From positions 14,238,014 to 14,302,013 of the forward strand of contig OU342638.1 of NCBI GenBank assembly GCA_910589415.1: a DNA stretch of 64,000 bases, in the 5' to 3' direction. The position numbers and the translations under genes were made by a program. This document shows, one piece after another, positions 11,876 through 22,370 of the stretch. How positions within the stretch are numbered: position 1 is the first letter of the stretch; the number at the start of each line of letters is the position of its first letter. The notes below the pieces were generated by a model. It was not told where the DNA came from and did no database searches. It saw only the letters and a program-made list of their open reading frames with translations. This DNA comes from Malachius bipustulatus. Lineage: Eukaryota; Arthropoda; Insecta; Coleoptera; Melyridae.

Positions 11876-14246
11876 ATAAATTTAAAAAAACTTTAGTGTT
11901 CTTATAAGTCCTGCTACTCCAAACGGAAAAATAAAAAAAAATATGCTATAAAGTTGTTAGTGGGTGTGAATAAAATAATTTATAAGTGTATAATCGTTAG
12001 GTAGGTACCTATACTTTAATTAAAAATTATTTAAATAATAATGGAGTCAATGTCGCAAAAAACTATTGGGTAATTTATAAAAACAGAATCCCTAATTAAG
12101 GGAGCTAAGCATGAATTACAAGAGAAAAACTATAATGAAAATAAATAGAGTTTGATAGGTATGTAGGTACCTACTTACATCCAGATGTAATGTTTATTGT
12201 TGAAATTACGGTAACCTGACCGAAGTGTAACATTACATACTTTATTAAACGCTCTAGCTTATGAAGTGATGAACGTCCTTGCTGTTTCTATACTCCTGCT
12301 ACCTTATTATAAAATAACACCCGAAAATAACGTCTAAGCCTCTAATTATTATTGAACAAACATGAAATAATATTCTAAGCTTGATCATCAAGTGTTTGAT
12401 TTGTGTTATCGTATTGTTATTATTTATTTGGAAAATGGATTTTCATAATAAATTAAATCATATTATTGTTTGGCCTTGGTTTCAAGGCGTTCCAGAACTC
12501 TCACATGTAAAATCGTTATATAATTTGACCTCGAGAATCTTCAACATAATTTAAAGCATAGGCTAGATACGCAAGTTCAACCTTGGTTTCATGGTGTTCC
12601 AGAACATCTTCAAGCCCAACTAACAATTTTGCTGTATAAAATATTCATAAAAGAACTGATTTGTTTTATAATTATTATATTGCGGCTTCAAGAATATAAT
12701 TTTGTTGTATTTAAGCTGTGAGGGAAATCATTTTGCTCTTGGGAACAAAATTGTTTTCTTAGACAACGTTTAGAACGTTCTTAGTGCTAAATTATAAAAC
12801 ACCTTATAAAATAAAATATAAAACTGTTTTATAAACGTTTATGCGACTATCGTTATAGGATATAAATTATTATAAAACGAAACTGATTTATAGGAGTTAT
12901 TTAGCAGTGTTTAAAACATAATATGAAAGCTCTGTTACATAATTGCTTTATACAATTGACGTTGTGTTCTTATGAAACTGTTATATAAGTGATCTTACAA
13001 TGCAATTTGGTTATCGCAGCAAATTTGTCATAATAGAAGCCGAAATATAACTGTTATATACCAACTAAAGAACCTGCAAAAAGGAAATAATAATAAAACT
13101 GTTATGAAATAAAATAACCCTGTAAAGGATAACTACTTATAAAAAAATAAGAAATAAATAAAAGTCTAATATATGTGTGCCTGTTCAAACGATCAAGGGT
13201 GCTTATTCTTACAAAAATCAAATAAAATGTCGGATATTTTAGTCGCTGGAAAAAATAAAACGCAGTGGCGAAAGGGTTCCTGCTGTCTCTGATGATCATT
13301 CAGGCTTACAGACAAACAAAATTGTTGGAAAAATCAATGAAATTGTTGTAAGCGAAGGACATTTTGTACTCAATAACAACTGGTCTAGTCTCAGGACAGA
13401 AAACGAAACAGAAGCGAGTAGTTTAGCAAATAATGACTGGCTTGTAAAGTTAGAATGCACCGAAGAATTAGATATTCAACTACCTATCAGATTCAGAAGC
13501 GAATAAAATTGTTCTCTAAAGATATACTTTCACATTATAATAAAACAAATCTGTTTTATAACTGCTGAAACATTACAGTTATAAAACTAAAATCAATTTT
13601 GCAAATATCATAATTCTTTAATGGTCACCAAGAACAGGCTTATAAAACAAATTTGTTCTGTAATTGTCACGCAGTTCAGTGTTATAAAACAGATTTCTTC
13701 TGTATATTACTTAACTGGTAACCTGTTTGCCTTATATTTTCTAATGGTCACCGAGAACAGGATTATAAAACAAATGTATTCTGTACTTGTCTCCAGTTCA
13801 GTGTTATAAAACAGATTTGTTCTGTAACTGTCATACAAGCCAATGTTATACAACAAATTTGTTCGGTAAGACTTGCATACCAACTGTATTATGCACAACA
13901 ACGTATTTTGAACACAGCATCTTATGGAGAGGGCAATTGCAGAACCGTATTATTATTTTTCTATGGTGGGATATTTAAATACGCGATTTTACTCATATTT
14001 TGCAATTCAAAGTTGCCGTTCTTCCCTAGTGTCGCTTAATATCGCGTGAGCAAATAGAAATGAAATTTACACAGTTAATAATAATCGAATAATTTTTTAT
14101 AAATTCTTTAACGGCATTTAATTATTATAATATTATATTTAAAGTAATATTATAATTTTAATGATAAACATTTTACTGCAATGGCACTTCAAGTAGTATG
14201 AACGCCGGTACTTCCCAAGTACCACCTATTCATCAACAACCTGATA
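11876..14246. other. Non-coding Polinton region with TTATAAAAC palindromes
   Basis: There are no substantial genes apart from a doubtful open stretch at 13243-13506. TTCAAGG/CCTTGG motifs like those in the TIR recur at about 12470-12620. From about 12640 to 13870 the sequence is full of imperfect palindromes of the form TTATAAAAC(A)...(T)GTTTTATAA. Clear examples lie at 13532-13553, 13640, 13680, 13764, 13803 and 13843, and 13621-13700 is directly repeated at 13743-13825. The same motif continues beyond the mariner at 16630-17560. Confidence 0.65.
13243..13506 (+). CDS. Possible captured exon, faintly like a lipoyl/glycine-cleavage H protein
   Basis: An open frame of 87 codons with no ATG starts directly after the acceptor-like GATATTTTAG at 13233-13242 and ends at a TAA. 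In this AT-rich DNA an 87-codon frame is unlikely by chance. The predicted peptide has LEKIK near its start, GKINEIVV in the middle and NDWLVKLE near the end. The order and spacing resemble the lipoyl-lysine region and the C-terminal part of glycine cleavage H proteins, but the match is distant and there appears to be an insertion. It could be a remnant of a captured host gene, an unrecognised Polinton exon or chance. No upstream partner exon was found. Confidence 0.3.
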   Translation, partial: SLEKIKRSGERVPAVSDDHSGLQTNKIVGKINEIVVSEGHFVLNNNWSSLRTENETEASSLANNDWLVKLECTEELDIQLPIRFRSE

Positions 14247-14689
14247 TACAAGGTGATTCAGTAATGAGTACCATAAATGATACGGGGTGGACCTACTGTC
14301 AAAATAATACGAAAACCAAGAATAACTTTTTTTCCAAAAGTGCTTCCCTAACAAGATACAGAGTGTGAAAGGGTCGATTTGGAAAACACTTATTTGATCG
14401 TATCTTCTAACTGGGTTGAACTATTTAATTCATTTTTGGTAGACATCTACTACATAATAAGGACCGTAAACGGACAAAATTTTGTCGCATTTGAACAATC
14501 CAGTGGCGTAGAATTGGGGGTCATGTGAAACTTTTTCCCCCCAAAAAAAAGTTGCTGTTGGGTTTTTTCCCATTTTTATTTGGTTTTTAGTATTATTGGT
14601 TCAAATACCACAAAAAAGGTACACTTGTTTCATTTGCCCAGAAGCGTCCGTTTCCGAGATATTCTGCCTTGCGTGTAACTATGTGAAAT
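14247..14689. repeat. Mariner left terminal inverted repeat
   Basis: This repeat is complementary to 15986-16427 with only scattered mismatches and one small indel in a run of A near 14545. The inner end reads TTGCGTGTAACTATGTGAAAT. Confidence 0.9.
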
Positions 14690-14805
14690 ACCAAGTTGCA
14701 AAATTATCACAGAAAAAGTTTTATTAACAATCAAATAAAATACTTAAAGTCGAATACATCTACCTACGTAAGTTTATAATTAACTGAAAAATAATAAAAA
14801 TAAAA

Positions 14806-15885
14806 TTAAAGTAAGTTTTCAAAGTGTCCTCCATTGGCACGAATGCATTGATGTAAACGATTTTCCAAATTAAAAATTATTCTACCAATACTTGGATTGT
14901 TTGTTAACTCTGCAAAGGCATTCACAACTCTGAGCCTGAGATCCTCTAAAGAATTTACCGGTGTTGCGTAGACTTTGGTTTTTAATTGCCCCCACACACT
15001 AAAATCCAACGGGTTCAAGTCCGGTGATCGAGCAGGCCAGTGAATGGGAGCATCAACTCCACGACCAATCCATCTATTTGGGAAGTTTTCATTAAGCCAT
15101 TGCCTTGGCTGCCTGCCATAATGAGGCGGAGCACCATCGTGCATAAACCAGAGACTGCGCCTGGTTAACAGAGGAATGTCATCAAAAAAAGAAAAAAAAA
15201 CTTCTTCCAAAAATTCCTGGTAATTGTTCGCGTTTAAATTTCCGGGGAAAAAATGAAATCCAATAATTGTATTTCCACGTGTAGCAGCCCAAACATTTAA
15301 TTTAAATGTGTGTTGGTAATGGGTAACTTTGGTGGCTCTTGGGTTTTCTTCTGCCCAAACATGTGAATTTCTCATATTAAAAATGCCATTTCTTGTGAAA
15401 GTGGATTCATCCGTAAAAATTATGTTGGAAATAAAATTGCGGTCTTGGTTATGCATATTCAATAACCATCCACAAAACTCCACACGTGCAGCATAATCTT
15501 CAGGCAAAAGGTCTTGAACTTGCCTCAGATGGTAGGGATATAGCTGGTGTTCCCTTGCAATGCGCCAGGCAGTGGCTTGCGAAATGTTTGTTTGGAGTGC
15601 CAAACGTCTTGTACTTACTGTTGGATCGTTTTCTAACAATTCCAAAACTTGTTCCTCGTTTCCAGCTGTGCGTGTGGTTCGTTGCTTACCGTTGTTTAAA
15701 AGTTTTGGTTTTACATTACCAGTTTCGCGACAACGCCGTTCCACTGACAAAAAAGTCCGCCGATTTGGCACTATTCTGTTGGGATACTTTTCGGAATATC
15801 GTCTAACTGCCGCATTCGAATTTCCAAAACATTCTCCTAATGTTAAGAGCATATCTGTGTACTCGCCATTAGAAAACCTTTCCAT
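14806..15885 (-). CDS. Mariner-superfamily DDD transposase
   Basis: This is an intact 359-residue transposase, starting at the first ATG inside the element. The N-terminal 120 residues form a helix-turn-helix DNA-binding region of the type found in insect mariner relatives. The catalytic triad is visible as FTDES (D159), MHDGAPPH (D250) and RSPDLNPLDF (D289). Thirty-eight residues separate the second and third aspartates, more than the 34 of classical mariner. The enzyme would bind the TIRs and carry out cut-and-paste transposition into TA. No stop or frameshift is visible. Open frames on the opposite strand at 15486-15925 are shadows of this gene. Confidence 0.93.
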   Translation of the reverse strand: MERFSNGEYTDMLLTLGECFGNSNAAVRRYSEKYPNRIVPNRRTFLSVERRCRETGNVKPKLLNNGKQRTTRTAGNEEQVLELLENDPTVSTRRLALQTNISQATAWRIAREHQLYPYHLRQVQDLLPEDYAARVEFCGWLLNMHNQDRNFISNIIFTDESTFTRNGIFNMRNSHVWAEENPRATKVTHYQHTFKLNVWAATRGNTIIGFHFFPGNLNANNYQEFLEEVFFSFFDDIPLLTRRSLWFMHDGAPPHYGRQPRQWLNENFPNRWIGRGVDAPIHWPARSPDLNPLDFSVWGQLKTKVYATPVNSLEDLRLRVVNAFAELTNNPSIGRIIFNLENRLHQCIRANGGHFENLL

Positions 15886-15985
15886 GTCTTTAGCTTTTTT
15901 GATAATTTACTTTTTGACAAGTTAGTTTTTTAATTGTGAATTATTGATAAATAAGGCGCCTTGATAATTTTATTTGCAGTTTAAT

Positions 15986-16427
15986 ATTTCACATAGTTAC
16001 ACGCAAGTCAGAATATCTCGGAAACGGACGCTTCTGGTCAAATGAAACAAGTGTACCTTTTTTGTGGTATTTGAACCAATAATACTAAAAACCAAATAAA
16101 AATGGGAAAAAACCCAACAGCAACTTTTTTTTGGGGGAAAAAGTGTCACATGACCCCCAATTCTACGCCACTGGATTGTTCAAATGCGACAAAATTTTGT
16201 CCGTTTACGGTCCTTATTATGTAGTAGATGTCTACCAAAAATGAATTAAATAGTTCAACCCAGTTAGAAGATACGATCAAATAAGTGTTTTCCAAATCGA
16301 CCCTTTCACACCCTGTATCTTGTTAGGGAAGCACTTTTGGAAAAAAAGTTATTCTTGGTTTTCGTATTATTTTGACAGTAGGTACACCCCGTATCATTTA
16401 TGGTACTCATTACTGAATCACCTTGTA
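15986..16427. repeat. Mariner right terminal inverted repeat
   Basis: This is the inverted partner of 14247-14689. The outer end CTGAATCACCTTGTA is followed by TA. Confidence 0.9.
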
Positions 16428-17600
16428 TAATATAATACTGTTTTTGTGTATTGTGCTATTTATTTGGATTTCAATTGTACTTTAACTGGTCGCTGTAACT
16501 GGAAATTGAATGTTTCTGTTGGGTAATTTAAAAATAATAATAATAACATACATAATAGGTATCATTATTATTGTTTGATAAACATCGAATACGGTCCTGT
16601 ATTTTGGATATGTTGAATGTCGTAACTATAATGTTTTATAAAAGTCACTAATTCTGCTTGATTGCCATATAAGGTCGACTTTAGATACAAAATTGTTTTA
16701 TTAGGTACCAGCCATATTGGATACAGAATTAAGCACCTATGAACAGGCGCCATTGTTGAATTATGTGTAATTTTGAGTCAGTAGTTACCACCTTTTAACA
16801 ATAAAAAACATATCAGTTGAAGTATATTCTTAAAAAAAAAGTTTACACGTACCTATTATTATATTATCATGAATTTTTTTTTTTTTTAATTTTTTTATAA
16901 ATTTTTAATATTTCTAATATCAATTTTAACTGTGGCGCGTTGAAATATTACCACATATATACTATATATTTCACAATAAAATTTACTTCGCAAGTAAAAT
17001 TGACTTTTAGGAGATCTTAGGAGCCACGATAATTTGACTTGTAAGTACGAAAGTGAGTAGCTATCAACATCCCGTTTTCATTAAAATACCCAGTCGTAGC
17101 ATTTTAGTTTCACTCTACACACTCTACCTCCTAGTAAAGGAATTGTTTAGCACCTATGAAACAAATATATTTTATGCTTGCAGTGATCCATCACACTAAT
17201 AAAACAAATATGTAACTTGGAAGTAAGTTATAAAACTGTTGCGTGAAAATGTTCTCTTTATTTTATAACCATTGCATAGTGGTAATAGGTATAACCTTTA
17301 TAAAACAGTTTTATAATGATGTTTGACTTTGTTTCTTACGGCTTGAGTAGACGTTTACATAACTATCCGATATTAGTGCTACGCTGACCTTATAGAACAA
17401 GTTAAAAAGCCAATATGTTTTATAAACCTGCGCCCAATTTGCGTTTATAACTGCTGTATAGACGTTTTAGAAATGTTCTCAGGAATAAAGCTGTTTTATA
17501 AATTTTGTTTTATTAACATTCTTACAGCATTTATAAAATATAAAATTGTTAGTTGGGAAGGTTAGGTCATATCAACGTCCTTGAAGATCACCATTAGAAG
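16428..17600. other. Second half of the TTATAAAAC palindrome region
   Basis: I see no gene. Palindromic words such as TTTATAAAACAGTTTTATAA (17296-17315), GTTTTATAAATTTTGTTTTAT (about 17490) and TTATAAAACTGTT (17229) continue the array that precedes the mariner. Low-complexity runs of A and T occur at about 16830-16920. Confidence 0.55.
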
Positions 17601-17610
17601 GTCGCTCAAA

Positions 17611-17705
17611 TGGTATATAAGCGGATGCATTACCCGCATCATTCAGACGTGTCTGACAGTTTACTACAGTGCAATTCTCTAGTGCAGTTCTCTAGTGCAG
17701 TTGAC
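17611..17705 (+). promoter_or_regulatory. Candidate distal polymerase promoter and short tandem repeat
   Basis: GGTATATAAG at about 17611-17620 is a TATA element followed by ATTCAGACG about 25 bp downstream, an initiator-like spacing. A 13-bp unit close to AGTGCAGTTCTCT is repeated three times at about 17668-17705. A strong donor-like TTTTAT|gtaagtat at about 17741 suggests a spliced 5' leader reaching the polymerase, with a possible acceptor near 18495. This is inferred from sequence only. Confidence 0.4.
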
Positions 17706-17819
17706 CTACCGAGTGTTCCCCAATTGTCTTCAAAGTTTTATGTAAGTATAACTATCATATTTATCTCATTTATTTCTTGTGTTTTATAATGAAGTGAATT
17801 ATCGAGTAAAATTAAATTT

Positions 17820-18370
17820 AAAGAATAAATATACAGAATGAAAGACTTTTTCAGGATTCTCTAAATTTTAAGTCTTTCAATACTAAGTTGAAAATTAATT
17901 AAAATAAAAAATAAAAAATATAATTTATCACAATTTTTTATTGTGCTAATAAATGAAAATTATGAAAACGCTTATATACAGTGAAGAGCTATTTCTTCAG
18001 GATTTTATAAATTCTAACCTAGGTATAGAGCAGTGAAAAGAAGAAGAAAATTCCTTTAATCCGTAGTAAAATAAAAAAAAAAAAAATATATTCAGAGTGA
18101 ATCTTTAGGATTTTGTAAATTCCATATGCTTTGATACCATGTTAGAATAATAAGTAATAAAAACAAATAAATAATTGAATTTTTTCTTACAATTTTTTCT
18201 TACAATTTTAATAATGCTTATCGAAGAAAATTTTAAAAATACTTTTAAATATGAGTGAATGACTTTTTTAGAAATTTTAGAAATGTCTATGTACTCAAAG
18301 TTGGAAATAAAAAAATTTAACTTTATTAAATTTTAATAATATGACACTTGGGATCTTTTAAAAATTATTC
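17820..18370. repeat. Degenerate tandem repeats upstream of the polymerase
   Basis: Phrases of the form TTCAGGATTTTATAAATTCTAA recur at about 17850, 17996, 18103, 18268 and 18350, embedded in longer similar AT-rich blocks with a period of roughly 105-165 bp. The copies are strongly diverged. There is no coding capacity. Confidence 0.5.
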
Positions 18371-18499
18371 TAAGGATGCGCGAATCATTTCAAATTTTAT
18401 GATAGTAAAAATCAGCCTTATAATAATAACTATTATTTTCAAATCTTTCAACACCCCACTCTTATCACATTCTAATATTACCCTTCCTTCATCTAGCGC

Positions 18500-18509
18500 C
18501 TATAAATAC
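18500..18509 (+). promoter_or_regulatory. Proximal TATA element of the polymerase gene
   Basis: CTATAAATAC at about 18500-18509 lies about 30 bp before the ATG at 18538, so a transcript from it would have a very short leader. Confidence 0.5.
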
Positions 18510-18537
18510 CCGTGCAAGGACAGAGAGTGCGTAAACA

Positions 18538-21500
18538 ATGGCGAACAAATGTCCTAGATGTTTGACCGTGTATGGGAACCAAGCGGCATTGTTCAACCAC
18601 CTCGAGCAGGGATGCAAAAGACCGCTCGCAACTCGAGCATCAGGTAATGTGATAAATATTTTAAAATAATGGTGAATTATAATAATTATTTAGCAGCTTC
18701 AACAAGTCGCACTACGGACGATGTGGCCGCACCTGCAAAGAGACAAAAACTCGCAACCAACTCTGCTCGTAAGTTTCGCAAATGTGCACTGGATTTTCAA
18801 ATTCATACCTGAACATTTTATTTTAGCAAATTTGCTGTACTGCAATGCTTGCCAGGTGGAAGTTCCAGGCAACGCATACGCTGCACATATTCGGACCAAT
18901 AAACATAAGAGTCATTTTTGGAGGGCCGAAAGTGGACGTGTGGAAGTGAGTAGTACAGCGTACGGAGGCAGGTTAGCGAGCTACAGAGTAAGTAGTGACG
19001 AAAAGCGTATTAGTGTTGACGAATTCATGAGTGATGTGCGAGCAGACATTATAGCGTTACTTGAAAATGAACTTGTGAAAAACGGACCTTTTAAAGTAAA
19101 TTTAGAGCTGTTTGGTATTTATTATCTACCAAGTAAGGACATTAGAGAAGTAAAGTCATTTATTTTTAGTAATAGAGTAGTGTGCGCCTCGACTAGCTTA
19201 GAGAATTTGTATATAGATATAGTTAGCGTGTTTGACCAAAAAACATCTGAATTCCTAGAGCGGGATTCAGGATGGATTTTGGAACAATTTATACATGTAG
19301 AAGTCAATGTTAATAAATTTAATCCGCTTAAAGGCAGTTCGTATATACCGCTACCACCAAGCATACAAAAGAAAAAAGCTGTGATAAATATCCAAAATAA
19401 TGTGTTTCGCATGGAGCATGGTATCAGCTATATGTGAACCGACAGGTAAAGTAGATCGGGTGTTGTCATATCCACATTTTTCAACAGTACTCGACTTCAC
19501 AGGTATAAGTTTTCCTGTCGCGTTGAAAGATGTACCGAAATTCGAAACTCAAAATAATATTTTAGTTAACGTTTATGGTCTGGAAAAAATTTATATTGAC
19601 GGTTTCGAGAGGTATCAAATAGTAGGCCCATTGCACTATTCGGAACGCAAACGAGCCCGACATGTAAATTTGCTACTAATAGATAACTCTGAAGGCATGC
19701 AACATTATTGTTACATTAAGAATTTGTCACGCCTAATTTCAAACCAAATTTCAAAACATCGGTGTAAAATATATTTTTGTGATTCCTGTTTACAATATTT
19801 CAGTTCGGCAGAGATACTTGCCAGTCACAAAGAGCACGACTGCAGTCATGTAGCCGTCATACTTCCTACCATTGGTGAGAGGAAGGATAAACTCGGCCGT
19901 CAAGTGCCTACTAATTTTTTAAAATTTGAAAATTATCAAAAGCAGTTGAGAGTGCCTTTTGTCGTCTTTGGTGATTTTGAATGCCTGTTGAAAAATGTGG
20001 AGCAAGCAGATAACCCTACTACAGACACATACACAGTTAAAAAGTATGAACATATCCCTTTTTCATTCGCGTACTATATAAAATGTTCTTTCGATGACTC
20101 ATTGTCAAAATTTGAAATTTATACCGGCCTAGATGCACCTCAAATGTTTGTGACTAAATTAGAAAACGATTTACAACGCATCTACCACGATTTTTTGAAA
20201 CCCGTTGTCCCTATGAAGGCATTAACACCTCAGCAAGAGGATTCTTATAGAAATGCCACAGCGTGTCATATCTGTGAGGAGAGTTTCACATTATCAGATG
20301 TTAAAGTTCGCGATCACTGCCACCTCACTGGCCTATATCGTGGACCGTCACATGCCACCTGCAACATCAACTATAAAGTTCCAAAATTTGTTCCGATACT
20401 ATTCCACAACCTAAAAAACTATGATGCTCACATCTTGATTAAACATTTAGCACCCAATGGTGAGCGAATCGATATTATCCCTTGCAACTTTGAAAAATAT
20501 GTTTCATTCACTCCATATTCATATCTTGACGATATTTCCAAGCTGCAAGAGACTAGACTACCATGTCGTGGTCGATTTTATGATGAACTGAACCAGGAGC
20601 GCGTTAGTGATGAGGACTTTCAACGCGCTCGATCAGTCTGGGATGCTTTTCACTGTCAAACCTTAGGCGATTATTGTGATTTGTATCTCAAATCAGACGT
20701 TCTTCTTCTAGCTGATGTTTTCGAAAATTATCGAGATCTTTGCTTGTCCACATATCATTTAGATCCCGCCCATTACTACACGGCTCCTGGTTTGAGTTGG
20801 GACGCCATGTTGAGGTTTACAAAAGTGAAGCTAGAACTCCTCACGGATATCGACATGCTGCATTTTTTTAAGAAGGGTATTCGCGGTGGATGCAGCACCT
20901 GTGTGAAGAGAAAGGCCGAAGCTAACAATCCCTTCAGTCAAAATTATAATCCAGCTAATGAGACCGATTATATCATGTACTTAGACATGTCGAATATGTA
21001 CGGTGCCAGCATGCAACGAGTCCTACCAAGGGAGGACTTCGCATGGTTGACTAGACAGGAGATTGATGAAATAGACTTAGACGTGCTCTCTGCAGATTCA
21101 TCCGTCGGTTATGTTTTCGAAGTCGATCTCGAATATCCTGAATCGCTTCACGATGAACACAATGATTTCCCTTTCTGTCCGGAAAACATGATACCTCCCG
21201 GGGGGAAGCATTCCAAACTTATTCAAAATTTACAAAATAAAAATAAGTATATCATACATTATTCAAATTTGAAACAATGCTTATCCCACGGATTGAAATT
21301 GAAGCAGATTCATAGAGCCATTAAATTTCGTCAATCAGCCTGGCTGAAGCCGTATATCGACCTAAACACAACTCTCAAGAATTCGGCTAAAAATTCTTTT
21401 GAAAGGGATATGTTCAAACTTATGATTAACAGCATCTATGGCAAAACGATGGAAAATGTGGAAAATCGGGTTAACATCAAGTTGGTTACCCAATATGCCG

Positions 21501-22309
21501 CCACCGGTCATAAGCTGGGGGTGGAAAATTATGTTTCGAGACCGAGTTTCAAATCTTTGAAAATATTTCAAGATAATTTGGTAGCCGTCGAGCTAAAAAA
21601 GCTTTATGTGCACTATAATAAGCCCATATATGTCGGGTTTTCCATATTAGATATATCTAAAACCCTCATCTACGACTTCTTTTACGGATACCTTAAGAAC
21701 TTGTACGGTAAAAATGTATCGCTGCTGTATACTGATACGGATAGTTTAATCATTTCCGTAAAAACACTAAATTTTTATGATGACATGAAAGAAAATATCG
21801 ACAAATTTGACACGTCAAATTATCCTGTTGATAATGTTCACAATATACCTCGAAACAAGTCAGTCATTGGTCGCATGAAGGATGAGTTTTCCGGACGTGC
21901 AATAGATACATTTTACGGTACAGGTTCCAAAGCCTATTACGTTAAAGCGGGCGATGATGAGGTAAAAAAGGCCAAGGGAATTAAGAAGAGTTCCGTTAAG
22001 CAACAGTTGACGATGGCACATTATAGAGATGTGTTAGAGCGAGGTGCCAGTGTATATTGCACAATGCATACTTTTCGATCTATAAATCATACAATTTTTA
22101 CAAATTATCAACGCATAGTGGCACTATCGCATTTCGATGACAAGCGTTTTTTGATTCAGGGCTCCTTCCAAAGTTTAGCTTGGGGCCACAAAGATATATC
22201 TAATAATGGAGAAGGGGCCGCCCCGCCCGACGACGAGACTGACGAATTTCCACATAATCTGTCCGGCCTTATAGATCTTATGAAATTGGCATTGGAGAAT
22301 AAATTATAA
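18538..22309 (+). CDS. Protein-primed family B DNA polymerase (frameshifted, spliced 5' end)
   Basis: This is the replicative polymerase of the Polinton. The ATG at 18538 opens a zinc-finger exon (CPRC..H..C) to 18643. Introns of 50 nt (18644-18693) and 58 nt (18769-18826), both phase 1 with GT-AG ends, connect to exons 18694-18768 and 18827 onward, which has a second C2H2 finger. A frameshift near 19400 joins the first frame (ending 19437) to the main 969-residue frame. In that frame: exonuclease motif GDFE at about residue 192, a CxxC...DHCH...C zinc cluster at 288-325, NLKNYDAH at about 339, motif A (YLDMSNMYG) at about 527, motif B (KLMINSIYGKT) at about 672 and motif C (YTDTDSL) at about 776. 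The exonuclease region looks shorter than in related polymerases. All core polymerase motifs are present. Confidence 0.92.
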
Positions 22310-22311
22310 GT

Positions 22312-22335
22312 GGTGGGAGTAGGTGATATATATAA
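22312..22335 (+). promoter_or_regulatory. GGTGGGAG box plus TATA
   Basis: GGTGGGAG at 22312-22319 precedes TATATATAA at 22327-22335. A start site about 30 bp downstream would fall after the ATG at 22338, favouring the ATG at 22371 for the following gene. Confidence 0.5.
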
Positions 22336-22370
22336 CAATGTTTCAACTTCATGCTCTTCAGTATGCTACC

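Larger units (their letters stand above)
14247..16427 (-). mobile_element. Mariner-superfamily transposon with long TIRs
   Basis: The element starts TACAAGGTGATTCAG and ends CTGAATCACCTTGTA, flanked on both sides by TA, the expected target duplication of the IS630-Tc1-mariner superfamily. The TIRs are about 443 bp (14247-14689 and 15986-16427) with few differences, far longer than in typical mariners. It encodes one intact transposase on the minus strand. It interrupts the palindrome-rich non-coding part of the Polinton, so it is a later insertion, and the near-identity of its TIRs suggests recent activity. Confidence 0.93.

Noticed and set aside
15486..15925. 106- and 121-codon + strand frames
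   Set aside because: They are shadows of the intact mariner transposase on the minus strand.
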